Part shown: positions 1 through 7,392 of the stretch, piece after piece | Layout of the letters: each line of letters starts with the position of its first letter | Numbering within the stretch: the stretch's first letter is position 1 | Source of the DNA: an uncultured Flavobacteriales bacterium | Lineage (GTDB): Bacteria; Bacteroidota; Bacteroidia; Flavobacteriales_D; Parvicellaceae | Direction of reading: 5' to 3' | Assembly: GCA_938084875.1 (NCBI GenBank) | Contig: CALKFX010000189.1 | Coordinates: forward strand, 1 to 10,926 | Length of the DNA: 10,926 nucleotides | The notes under the pieces: generated by a model | Told to the model about the DNA's origin: nothing | What the model saw: the letters and a program-made list of their open reading frames with translations, nothing else | The model's database searches: none | Translations under genes and position numbers: made by a program

Positions 1-1359
1 CAAGGACTGATTTAAAGAAATAAAACCCAAAACTGAATTATAAGTAAACTCATTTGGAGAAAGCATTCTCGCGTTTTCAACCTTTTCAAATTCTATTCCT
101 TGTTCCATATTGTAACTTGGTCCTGAGAGTTCGTTACTAGCGTTTACATAATTTCTAACATTTGAGTTGGAGGTTATATTACCGTAGAGAGCATTGTGGG
201 CATTATCAGGAACTGTAAAGGGGCCTGAATTCCATAATTGATTTTCTAAATTATTGACGTTTGGTTCCCCCAAATCTGTAAAACACAAAATATTTCTTGT
301 GTTTTGAACAGAGTTATTTCTATTAGTAACCCAAACTTCAATTCGTTGAATTTGAACACCAGATGTAATCAAAGGCAGAGTTCTCATTGACTGGTCGTAG
401 GTATCTCTGTAGTAAAAACTTAGAAAAAAATGACGGTTTTCTTCATAATTGTCTGCATTTATCTCAAATTCGTTGAGTTGAGCTCCTCCAGAGACTTCAA
501 TTTCTTTTTTCTGTCCTTTTTGCTGAGACAATACAGTGGTAGCAGTAAGTTTTCCAAATTTCAATTCTGATTTAATTCCAAACAAACTTTGACTACCTGA
601 AATTAATGTGCTATTTAATGGAAGAGTAACATTACCAGCTTCTAATTTTTGTAAAATATCGTCTTCTTTTCCTGAATAATCTAAATTCAATTGGTTATCA
701 AAATCAAAAGTAGCTTCTGTGTTGTAATTAAAACCTAAATCCATTAAATCACCAATTTTCCCAGTAAGATTCATTTGTATTTTTTGATCAAAATTGAAAA
801 CAGTCATCTTTCTGTTTCTTTCTGGTAGAACTGGATTATCCGTTCGTGAAGTATTAAGTCCAAAACTTAATTCTGCAGAGCCTTGAGGCCTAATTTCGAC
901 AAAGTCACTTCCAAAAATCTTCTTAGCGGGTGGTTCATTAATTTTAATCTCGTCTTCAACAGTTTTATATTTATAATCTGACATCTCGTCCAAATTCTTT
1001 TTCCAAAAATCAGTCATGGACTTTTCGTGTTGCATCTTTAAATAATCGTTTAACGAAACTTCACTTGATGGTCTAAAATTAAGAGAATCCCCTAGCAGAG
1101 AATTAAATATATATTGACCAGTTAATGGGTTGTACTGAATGTTGTTTTGAATATTCAGTGGGAGTTGGAAATCAATTAATCCTAGAGAAAAGTTGGTAGG
1201 GTCTAAAGGGTCATTTATTGGAAAGATTAAATCTATTTCCGGAGAATCTAATGCTATGGCGGGGGCATAAGGATACTGTTTGGCTTCGATCTTTAGTCCT
1301 AATAGAACGACCAAAACAATTAATAAAACTGCTTTACTTTTAAAAAAAATATTTAACAA
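1..1359 (-). CDS. sprA: SprA, T9SS outer-membrane translocon, N-terminal part (cut by window edge)
   Basis: SprA (Sov in Porphyromonas) is the very large outer-membrane barrel through which the type IX secretion system exports cargo; it is also needed for gliding motility in flavobacteria. The frame is open for 453 codons from 1359 to the window edge, so only the N-terminal fraction of a protein usually over 2000 residues is present. A TTG start at 1359 gives a good signal peptide: Lys-containing start, a Leu/Val-rich core (about residues 11-22), then IEA before the mature protein. The next in-frame ATG lies more than 100 codons further in and would remove the signal peptide. Family-like stretches include NPLTGQYIFNS, MTDFWKKNLDEM and LGFISLNQSL at the window end. 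The TTG is in the same frame as ruvA, 9 nt past its stop, so the two are probably co-transcribed. The family call rests on recognised sequence and on the ruvA-sprA linkage known from flavobacteria; the start codon is less certain. Confidence 0.9.
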   Translation of the reverse strand, partial: MLNIFFKSKAVLLIVLVVLLGLKIEAKQYPYAPAIALDSPEIDLIFPINDPLDPTNFSLGLIDFQLPLNIQNNIQYNPLTGQYIFNSLLGDSLNFRPSSEVSLNDYLKMQHEKSMTDFWKKNLDEMSDYKYKTVEDEIKINEPPAKKIFGSDFVEIRPQGSAELSFGLNTSRTDNPVLPERNRKMTVFNFDQKIQMNLTGKIGDLMDLGFNYNTEATFDFDNQLNLDYSGKEDDILQKLEAGNVTLPLNSTLISGSQSLFGIKSELKFGKLTATTVLSQQKGQKKEIEVSGGAQLNEFEINADNYEENRHFFLSFYYRDTYDQSMRTLPLITSGVQIQRIEVWVTNRNNSVQNTRNILCFTDLGEPNVNNLENQLWNSGPFTVPDNAHNALYGNITSNSNVRNYVNASNELSGPSYNMEQGIEFEKVENARMLSPNEFTYNSVLGFISLNQSL

Positions 1360-1368
1360 TGTGTCTTT

Positions 1369-1950
1369 TTAAACAGCTTTAAGTGTCATTTTAATAAGCT
1401 CTTCAACAGAGGAAACATCATTATTTTTTAATATCTCATCAATTGTATTAGAAGCTTTTTTCTTATCAATACCCAAAACCACCAATGCAGATAACGCTTC
1501 ATTTTTATAGGTATTGCCTTGAGGAGATAAAAAATCGCTATTGGATTCTATTTTATCGAGCTTACCTTTAAGATCTACAATTATTCTTTGCGCAGACTTT
1601 AGGCCAATCCCTTTTACACTTTTAAAAGCATTTACATCGCTTTGATCTACAGCTTGAGCAACTTCCGCTGGTTTCATTGACGACAATACCATTAAAGCAG
1701 TACTTGCACCAACTCCAGAAACATTGATTAGTTCTCTAAACATCATCCTCTCTTCTAGCTCTGAAAATCCAAATAAAATATGTGCGTCCTCTCTAACAAT
1801 TAGGTGACTAAATAGTCTTAATTTTCCCTTTGATGGTAGTTCGTCATAAGTATTCAAAGAAATATTTAGCATGTAGCCAACCCCATTTACATCAATTACT
1901 ACATGAGTTGGTGTTTTTGATTCTAAAATTCCTTCAATATGCGCTATCAT
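1369..1950 (-). CDS. ruvA: Holliday junction branch migration protein RuvA
   Basis: RuvA binds the four-way DNA junction as a tetramer and loads the RuvB hexameric motor, which drives branch migration during recombinational repair in the cytoplasm. At 193 residues it is the normal length for the Bacteroidota form. The N-terminal OB-fold domain covers about residues 1-63 (MIAHIEGILE start; VNGVGYMLNI). Two helix-hairpin-helix motifs follow: INVSGVGASTAL (about 75-86) and VKGIGLKSAQRI (about 112-123). A variable linker (about 131-147) leads to the C-terminal RuvB-contacting domain (EALSALVVLGIDKKKA onward). The ATG at 1950 lies 2 nt after the maeB stop, and the TTG start of sprA follows its own stop by 9 nt, so this is the middle gene of a three-gene transcription unit. 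No key motif is missing. The identification is firm. Confidence 0.97.
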   Translation of the reverse strand: MIAHIEGILESKTPTHVVIDVNGVGYMLNISLNTYDELPSKGKLRLFSHLIVREDAHILFGFSELEERMMFRELINVSGVGASTALMVLSSMKPAEVAQAVDQSDVNAFKSVKGIGLKSAQRIIVDLKGKLDKIESNSDFLSPQGNTYKNEALSALVVLGIDKKKASNTIDEILKNNDVSSVEELIKMTLKAV

Positions 1951-1952
1951 AA

Positions 1953-4223
1953 TTATTTACGGTTTTGTACATCTACTACTCCTAGAGTAATCATATTTAA
2001 TATCTCTCTTACTGAAGACCCTATTTGAAGAACATGAACTGGTCTTTTCATGCCAAGTAATACAGGCCCAATGGCTTCTCTATCGCCCATTTCTTTAACC
2101 AACTTATATGCGATATTACCAGCACTTAAATTTGGAAAGATTAAAGTATTGGCACTTTGATTTGAAAGTAAAGAAAAAGGGAAAAAATCGTTGATCAACT
2201 CATTATTAACTGCAAAGTTCGCTTGTAATTCTCCATCTACAACTAACCCAGAATGCTTCTCATGCAAAATTTTAGTGGCTTCTCTCATTTTAATTGCATC
2301 TGGCCCTTCATTAGAACCAAAATTTGAGTAACTCAACATAGCAATTTTAGGATTTATTTTGTATTGTTTTACAGTCCTTGCTACCAAAAGAGTAATATCC
2401 ACAATCTCTTCTACAGTTGGATCAATATTGACGGTAGTATCTGCAAAAAACATTGGTCCATCTTTACTTATTAAAATGTACATTCCTGCTATTTTGTTAA
2501 GTCCTTTTTCTACACCTATAACTCTTAAAGCAGGGCGAATTGAATCTTTATAACTTCTTGTTAGTCCAGAAATCATTACATCTGCCATCCCTGTTTCTAC
2601 CATTGCAGCAGCAAAATAATTCCTTTCCCTCATTAATTTTTTTGCTTCATAAAAGGTTAGTCCTCTACGCTTTCTCTTTTTATGTAAAATTTCTGCAAAT
2701 ATTTCTCTATGTTTTAATTCGCTTTCATTTCGTGGATCAATAATTTCGCAATTAGATAAATCTAAATTGTATTCATCAATTATTTTTTGAATGCTGTGTT
2801 TCTTCCCCAGTAAAATTGGAATTGCAATCCCTTCTTCCAAAGCCATCGCCGCAGCTTTTAAAATTTTGTAGTGGTCAGCTTCTGCAAAAACTACTTTTTT
2901 AGGACTTATTTTAGCTTTAGAAGTTAAATTTCTAATGAACTTATTATCCAGACCTAGACGTTGCATTAGTTCTAACTCATATTTATTCCAATCCTTTATT
3001 GGCTCTTTAGCGACTCCAGACTCTATAGCGGCCTTGGCTACGGCTGGAGCAACCCAGTAAATTAATCTTGGATCTAGAGGTTTTGGAATTATTTGTGTGC
3101 GACCAAATGAAATAATTTTAGCATCATAAGCTTCATTAACTTCATCTGGGACTGGCTCTTTAGCCAACTTTGCAATTGCCTTAACTGCTGCGAGTTTCAT
3201 TTCCTCATTAATCTTTGTAGCTCTAACGTCTAAAGCCCCTCGAAAAATATATGGAAACCCTAGTACATTGTTTACTTGATTTGGGTGATCGGATCTCCCG
3301 GTAGCCATTATTACATCGTCTCTTGTTTCTAAAGCAAGATCGTATTCAATTTCCGGATTGGGATTTGCTAAGGCAAAAACTATTGGGTTTTTTGCCATAC
3401 TCTTTATCATATTGGGTTGAACAATTCCGCCTTTAGAAAGACCTAAAAAAACATCTGCATTTACAAATGCTTTCTCCAAGGAAATATCTTTGCTATTCTG
3501 TACAAATAGTTTTTTATTTTCATCTAAATCTTTTCTTTTTGAGTGAATTAACCCTTTGGAATCAAACATGAAAATATTTTCTTTTTTAACTCCTAAAGAA
3601 AGGTAAAGCTTTACACAGGACTGAGCAGAGGCACCTGCTCCACTTACCACAACCTTAACTTTTTCAATTTTTTTATTTGCAATTTCTAGAGCATTTAACA
3701 GTGCGGCAGATGAAATAATTGCTGTCCCATGTTGATCGTCATGCATCACAGGAATGTCTAATTCTTTTTTTAATCGCTCTTCAATCTTAAAAGCTTCTGG
3801 CGCCTTTATATCTTCTAAATTAATTCCTCCAAATGTTGGGGAAATTGCTTTGACAGTATCTACAAATTTATCAATATTTGTTTCATTGATTTCAATATCA
3901 AATACATCAATATCAGCAAATATTTTAAATAATAATCCTTTTCCTTCCATTACTGGTTTTGAAGCTTCTGCGCCAATATCTCCCAACCCTAAAACTGCAG
4001 TTCCATTAGAAATTACAGCAACCAAATTTCCTTTTGCGGTGTACTTATATACTTTGTCTAGGTCTTTATTAATTGCAAGACATGGTTCTGCGACACCTGG
4101 AGAGTATGCCAACGATAAGTCTCTTTGTGAAGAATATGGTTTTGTTGGAACCACCTCAATTTTACCCTTTCTTCCAGAACTATGGTAATCTAGAGCATCT
4201 TTTTTGGATTGTTTTTCTGACAT
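1953..4223 (-). CDS. maeB: NADP-dependent malic enzyme with C-terminal phosphotransacetylase-like domain (MaeB type)
   Basis: The enzyme decarboxylates malate oxidatively to pyruvate, supplying NADPH and linking the TCA cycle to pyruvate. With the ATG at 4223 the protein has 756 residues, normal for the MaeB two-domain form. Malic-enzyme motifs are YSPGVAEPC (catalytic Tyr40), GTAVLGLGDIGAEA, MEGK (Lys95), INLEDIKAP (metal ligands Glu137, Asp138), MHDDQHGTA (Asp162, Asp163), the nucleotide loop GAGASA (about 195-200) and ALANPNPEI. From about residue 430 a phosphotransacetylase-like domain follows, with SYSNFGSN, VDGELQANFA and IFPNLSAGNIAYKL. In characterised enterobacterial MaeB this domain is regulatory and binds acetyl-CoA rather than acting as a transacetylase; whether that holds here is inference. 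An upstream in-frame TTG at 4253 would add ten residues with no family support, so ATG was chosen. It is the first gene of a unit with ruvA and sprA, a metabolic gene with no evident functional tie to either. Confidence 0.95.
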   Translation of the reverse strand: MSEKQSKKDALDYHSSGRKGKIEVVPTKPYSSQRDLSLAYSPGVAEPCLAINKDLDKVYKYTAKGNLVAVISNGTAVLGLGDIGAEASKPVMEGKGLLFKIFADIDVFDIEINETNIDKFVDTVKAISPTFGGINLEDIKAPEAFKIEERLKKELDIPVMHDDQHGTAIISSAALLNALEIANKKIEKVKVVVSGAGASAQSCVKLYLSLGVKKENIFMFDSKGLIHSKRKDLDENKKLFVQNSKDISLEKAFVNADVFLGLSKGGIVQPNMIKSMAKNPIVFALANPNPEIEYDLALETRDDVIMATGRSDHPNQVNNVLGFPYIFRGALDVRATKINEEMKLAAVKAIAKLAKEPVPDEVNEAYDAKIISFGRTQIIPKPLDPRLIYWVAPAVAKAAIESGVAKEPIKDWNKYELELMQRLGLDNKFIRNLTSKAKISPKKVVFAEADHYKILKAAAMALEEGIAIPILLGKKHSIQKIIDEYNLDLSNCEIIDPRNESELKHREIFAEILHKKRKRRGLTFYEAKKLMRERNYFAAAMVETGMADVMISGLTRSYKDSIRPALRVIGVEKGLNKIAGMYILISKDGPMFFADTTVNIDPTVEEIVDITLLVARTVKQYKINPKIAMLSYSNFGSNEGPDAIKMREATKILHEKHSGLVVDGELQANFAVNNELINDFFPFSLLSNQSANTLIFPNLSAGNIAYKLVKEMGDREAIGPVLLGMKRPVHVLQIGSSVREILNMITLGVVDVQNRK

Positions 4224-4394
4224 AAGTCCAGTATTATTGGCTAATTTAAACAACTGTAAACAATACGATACACAAATTGTTACTAATTGTATAACAAATT
4301 GTTGTTAATGAAAAAGATAGTTTATTAATACAATTAGAAAAAATAGTGGAGAGAACATGGTTTATATTCTAACAAAAATTAAAAAATATAGAAA
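4224..4394. other. Gene-free stretch upstream of maeB
   Basis: 171 nt between the end of the T9SS-cargo gene and the start of maeB, both on the minus strand. It is very AT-rich and should contain the maeB promoter. I find no perfect TAnnTTTG on the minus strand. The closest is TATCTTTT (4319-4312), with one mismatch and no well-spaced upstream TTG. The notable content is the repeated near-palindrome at 4272-4303, annotated separately. No GC-containing terminator hairpin was found for the upstream gene. Confidence 0.6.
4272..4303. repeat. Direct repeat of near-palindrome ACAAATTGTT, possible operator for maeB
   Basis: ACAAATTGTT occurs at 4272-4281 and again, identically, at 4294-4303, a start-to-start spacing of 22 bp, about two helical turns. 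Each copy contains ACAA-A-TTGT, a palindrome around one central base. A degenerate copy (ACTAATTGTA, 8 of 10 positions the same) lies between them at 4282-4291, so all three lie on nearly the same face of the helix. The block is 49-80 bp upstream of the maeB ATG, a normal place for a regulator site. The sequence is AT-rich, so coincidence is possible. The bound protein, if any, is unknown. Confidence 0.35.
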
Positions 4395-5099
4395 TTATTT
4401 TTTTAGAATCAATTTATCGCTTTTCAAAAGTTGATTTCCATTGAAAATTTGGTAAGAATATATTCCAGATTTTAAATGCCTTAAATCAACATTATTCGTA
4501 GACGAATTTAACTTAGTAGAAAGTACTTTTTTACCTGAAATATCATACAGAAAAAGTAAATTATTGTTAGAGACATTCGAAATTTCAATATTCAAAAAAT
4601 CGGTAGAAGGATTTGGATAAGCTAAAATACTTCCATCTTTTACTTCGGATATATCTACTGTGTTCAAAATATTTACATCTACAGAATCTAAAGGATTATC
4701 ATTAATATCTAGAACATAGTACCTTATAAGTACAGTTCCACCATCATAAAAGTAAAAGGTTCCCTTCATTAAACATGAATCACCAGGCTGAACAGGATTA
4801 GATGCAGGAGTAGTCCAATCACTTCCAAAACAAGAGTAGCATAAATTATTATCACAAAACTGATCATTAAAAAGTGTGTCATTTGTGCTAAGAAAAACTC
4901 TTCTAAACTTAATATCTTGAGCAGTAGATCCCGTGTTTTGACAGTGCATATATACATCAAAACCTGCATAATCTTTAACAATATTTATTGTTTGACCATT
5001 ATAAATCACACCAGGGTCATCATCCCAAAGAATATCTATTTGAGAAATCGAAAATAAACTAGAAAAAACTAGACTAAGAGAAAATAAAATATGCTTCAT
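4395..5099 (-). CDS. Small secreted protein with T9SS type A C-terminal sorting domain
   Basis: This is a predicted cargo of the type IX secretion system, released from or anchored on the cell surface. Its specific function is not recognised. The ATG at 5099 gives 234 residues with a clear signal peptide (MKHILFSLSL start, predicted cleavage before Gln20); the frame stays open upstream to 5207 but the added residues do not resemble a signal sequence. Residues 21-150 form a beta-rich region with an Ig-like look (QNTGSTAQDIKFRRVFLS) and five cysteines: 53, 82, 87, 90 and 109, three of them clustered as CDNNLCYSC. The sorting domain runs from about 161 to the end: YPNPSTDFLNI, LYDISGKKV, LKSGIYSYQI and a Lys-Lys terminus, the usual type A pattern. 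The gene is divergent from the thioredoxin-barrel-lipoprotein operon and shares its upstream region, which suggests but does not prove a common role. SprA, the pore such cargo would use, is encoded about 3 kb away. Confidence 0.85.
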   Translation of the reverse strand: MKHILFSLSLVFSSLFSISQIDILWDDDPGVIYNGQTINIVKDYAGFDVYMHCQNTGSTAQDIKFRRVFLSTNDTLFNDQFCDNNLCYSCFGSDWTTPASNPVQPGDSCLMKGTFYFYDGGTVLIRYYVLDINDNPLDSVDVNILNTVDISEVKDGSILAYPNPSTDFLNIEISNVSNNNLLFLYDISGKKVLSTKLNSSTNNVDLRHLKSGIYSYQIFNGNQLLKSDKLILKK

Positions 5100-5110
5100 A
5101 ATTTTTTTTT

Positions 5111-5118
5111 CAAATATA
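5111..5118 (-). promoter_or_regulatory. Candidate promoter -7 element for the T9SS-cargo gene
   Basis: The minus strand reads TATATTTG here, a perfect match to the Bacteroidota -7 consensus TAnnTTTG. Upstream, TTTAC around 5142-5138 is a weak -33 candidate at plausible spacing. The element is only 11 nt from the ATG at 5099, so the leader would be just a few nucleotides of A/T-rich sequence, which lowers confidence. Confidence 0.4.
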
Positions 5119-5193
5119 AGGAATAAAACTTTCCACTGTAAATTATGGTAATTTCTAGTAAATAATTCTATTTTTATAAAATTAGATGTTGGA

Positions 5194-5201
5194 TACATTT
5201 G
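5194..5201 (+). promoter_or_regulatory. Candidate promoter -7 element for the tlpA-barrel-omp28 operon
   Basis: TACATTTG matches the Bacteroidota -7 consensus TAnnTTTG perfectly. It lies 40 nt upstream of the ATG at 5242, giving a predicted leader of about 35 nt. The -33 region is only a T-run (5170-5175) rather than a clear TTTG. No Shine-Dalgarno sequence precedes the ATG, only an A/T-rich leader, as is usual in this phylum. Confidence 0.5.
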
Positions 5202-5241
5202 GTACAACTGTAAATAAATGATTTAAAATAAATTAACATTT

Positions 5242-5724
5242 ATGAATAAAATTTTTTTATCCCTTAGTTTAAGTTTATTTATTTCCATTGGTTATACCCA
5301 ATTACCTAACATTAATTTAAAAGATGTAAATGGAGTGACTAAAAACCTGTCTAAATTCAGCAATAATGGGAATCCAATAATAATTAGTTTTTGGGCAACA
5401 TGGTGCAAGCCGTGTAAAGCAGAATTAAATACAATCGCTGAAGAATACGATGATTGGGCAGATGAAACTGGGGTGAAATTAATAGCAGTTTCTATTGACG
5501 ATGCAAGATCTAGTACAAGAGTAGAACCATATATTAATGCTCAAGGTTGGGAATATTTGGTTTTATTAGATCCAAATGGGGATCTCAAAAGAGCCATGAA
5601 TGTTAATAATGTTCCACATACTTTTTTAGTGGATGGAAATGGTAAAATTGTCTGGGATCACAATAATTACTCTCCTGGGGATGAGGAGGAGCTTTACGAA
5701 GAACTGGTTAAAATTGCTAAATGA
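5242..5724 (+). CDS. Secreted TlpA-like thioredoxin-fold protein
   Basis: A thiol-disulfide oxidoreductase of the TlpA/ResA/AhpC-like group, predicted to act outside the cytoplasmic membrane, where such proteins reduce or isomerise disulfides in client proteins. The 160-residue product has an N-terminal signal peptide (MNKIFLSLSLSLF, predicted cleavage before Gln20). A thioredoxin fold follows with the active site WATWCKPC (Cys55, Cys58) and the cis-proline loop NVPHTF (Pro125); the ending FLVDGNGKIVWDHNNYSPGDEEEL is typical of the group. The two active-site cysteines are its only ones. It lacks the long N-terminal domain seen in many Bacteroidota TlpA proteins, so it is essentially a bare domain. 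Its TGA overlaps the next gene's ATG by 4 nt (ATGA), showing translational coupling to the beta-barrel gene and making the barrel, or the lipoprotein after it, a natural candidate client. The substrate is inference. Confidence 0.92.
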   Translation: MNKIFLSLSLSLFISIGYTQLPNINLKDVNGVTKNLSKFSNNGNPIIISFWATWCKPCKAELNTIAEEYDDWADETGVKLIAVSIDDARSSTRVEPYINAQGWEYLVLLDPNGDLKRAMNVNNVPHTFLVDGNGKIVWDHNNYSPGDEEELYEELVKIAK

Positions 5725-7391
5725 AAAAAATAATATTATTTTTTTTTGTTTTTAATTTATCTTCCAATGTCTTTAGTCAAGAAGCCTCGCCTGGAATAAT
5801 TTCTGGAAATATTCAAGCAATTGGTCAATACTATCAAGAAGATACTCTTATAAATGCGGCACTTCCAGATCATCTTTATGGTTTCAACGGATTTGCAAAT
5901 ATTAATTTTCAAAAGGGAGATTTTAGAGCTGGAATCAGATACGAAAGTTACCTAAATACATTGGAGGGTTATCCCACTTCGTTTTCTGGAACTGGAATTG
6001 GATACCGTTATGTTTCTTGGCAAAATGACAATGTTGGAGTTACCATAGGAAATTTCTATGATCAGTTTGGTAGTGGAATGATATTTAGAGCTTATGAAGA
6101 AAGACAGCTAGGAATAGACAACTCATTGGATGGTATTAAACTCACTTATGAACCTCTAAAAGGTGTTTATCTTAAAGGAATGATTGGTAAGCAAAGACAT
6201 ATGTTTGTAGACGGCTTGGTAAATGGAAATGGAATTGTAAGAGCATTGGATGGAGAATTTAATCTTAACGAATTACTTGAAGACTCAACTAGGAATTCTA
6301 AGCTTAAGGGCTCCATTGGAGCTAGCTTTGTTAGCAAATTCAATGATGATAATAAGACGCCAATATTTAATCTGCCTAAAAACGTTGGGGCATCATCAAT
6401 AAGACTGAATTTAAGATATAATAAAATCCGTTTTTACGGCGAATATGTCCATAAAATAAATGACCCTTACCCAGACAATCAGAATGAAAATTTCAACTAC
6501 ATATATAAAAATGGAGAAGGTTTATTATTTAATTTAGGTTATTCTACCAAAGGATTTGCAGTAGATTTCTCAGCAAAACATATGGACAATATGTTATGGA
6601 GATCCACCAATGTTAATGTAGGCCCAACTGATCTTTTAATTGGATATTTACCAGCATTGACCAAACAACACACTTATAATTTGGCTGCAACTCTTTACCC
6701 ATACGCTACTAATTTTTATGGCGAAATTGCCTACCAAGCAGATGTTTTATTTAAAATTCCTAAAAAAACACTTATTGGAGGAAAATATGGAACATCTGTC
6801 GCAATAAATTTTGCAACAGACTACACTCCTGAAAGAACATTTATTAAAGATATGGATGGAGCAAGGAATAGTTATACAACTAGATATTTTGCAAAATCTG
6901 ACAGCCTACTGTTTCAAGATTTTAATATTGAGATTAAGAGAAAAATCAATAAAAAACTCAAACTTAATTTAAATTATTTCAATTTTAAATTTAACGATGA
7001 TGCTGTAAAAGTAGCTGGTTATTATAAAATGATTTATGCTCAAATTTTGGTTTTAGATCTAACTTATAAAATTAATAGATACCATTCTTTAAGATTTGAA
7101 ACTCAAGGTATGTGGACTGAACAAGATAAAGGAAATTGGGCCTTCGGACAAATAGAATATACTTTTAGTCCTCATTGGTATTTAGCAATTTTAGATCAAT
7201 ATAATTACGGAAATAAAAATATTGAAAAAAGAATTCATTATGGTTTAATTTCCGGAGGTTATATTAATGGTTCTCACAGATTCTCGTTACAATATGGCAA
7301 ACAAAGAGCTGGTGTTTTTTGTGTAGGAGGTGTTTGTAGAGCTGTTCCGGCATCAAATGGATTGACATTTTCTTTTACTTCAAGTTTTTAA
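5721..7391 (+). CDS. Predicted outer-membrane beta-barrel protein, DUF6029-like
   Basis: A protein of unknown function that I assign tentatively to the DUF6029 group of Bacteroidota. The 556-residue product has a signal peptide (MKKIILFFFVFNL, predicted cleavage before Gln20). The rest alternates short polar turns with amphipathic aromatic-rich strands (for example GFANINFQKGDFRAGIRYES and LKLNLNYFNFKF) and ends in Phe (FSFTSSF), the pattern of a barrel inserted by the BAM machinery. Strand number cannot be given by eye. Its only two cysteines, 534 and 539, form CVGGVC followed by RAVPASNG, just before the last strand. It overlaps the thioredoxin gene by 4 nt and is followed after 1 nt by the Omp28-type lipoprotein, so the three are made together. 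A role as a porin, a surface scaffold or the barrel partner of the lipoprotein would all fit. Being a barrel is fairly sure; the family name is from memory of its C-terminal motif. Confidence 0.8.
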   Translation: MKKIILFFFVFNLSSNVFSQEASPGIISGNIQAIGQYYQEDTLINAALPDHLYGFNGFANINFQKGDFRAGIRYESYLNTLEGYPTSFSGTGIGYRYVSWQNDNVGVTIGNFYDQFGSGMIFRAYEERQLGIDNSLDGIKLTYEPLKGVYLKGMIGKQRHMFVDGLVNGNGIVRALDGEFNLNELLEDSTRNSKLKGSIGASFVSKFNDDNKTPIFNLPKNVGASSIRLNLRYNKIRFYGEYVHKINDPYPDNQNENFNYIYKNGEGLLFNLGYSTKGFAVDFSAKHMDNMLWRSTNVNVGPTDLLIGYLPALTKQHTYNLAATLYPYATNFYGEIAYQADVLFKIPKKTLIGGKYGTSVAINFATDYTPERTFIKDMDGARNSYTTRYFAKSDSLLFQDFNIEIKRKINKKLKLNLNYFNFKFNDDAVKVAGYYKMIYAQILVLDLTYKINRYHSLRFETQGMWTEQDKGNWAFGQIEYTFSPHWYLAILDQYNYGNKNIEKRIHYGLISGGYINGSHRFSLQYGKQRAGVFCVGGVCRAVPASNGLTFSFTSSF

Positions 7392-7392
7392 A

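Noticed and set aside
2359..4188. Plus-strand open frames opposite maeB (2359-2553, 2540-2743, 3754-4188)
   Set aside because: They lie antisense to strongly conserved malic enzyme codons, have no recognisable domains and look like chance frames.
4224..4253. TTG-initiated N-terminal extension of the malic enzyme (ten extra residues)
   Set aside because: The added residues are not typical of MaeB, and the ATG at 4223 gives a family-like start (MSEKQSKKDALDYH).
4312..4319. TATCTTTT (minus strand) as the maeB promoter
   Set aside because: It has one mismatch to TAnnTTTG at the G and no TTG at suitable spacing upstream, so it is not listed as a feature.
4381..4403. Hairpin AAAAAATA / TATTTTTT as a terminator after the T9SS-cargo gene
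   Set aside because: The stem is purely A-T, overlaps the gene's own stop codon and is expected by chance in such AT-rich sequence.
4769..4981. Alternative-frame open stretch within the T9SS-cargo gene
   Set aside because: It overlaps the signal-peptide and sorting-domain gene on the same strand and shows no domain; a shadow frame.
5100..5207. Upstream extension of the T9SS-cargo gene to 5207
   Set aside because: The 36 added residues would bury the clear signal peptide that begins at the ATG at 5099 and would cross both candidate promoters.
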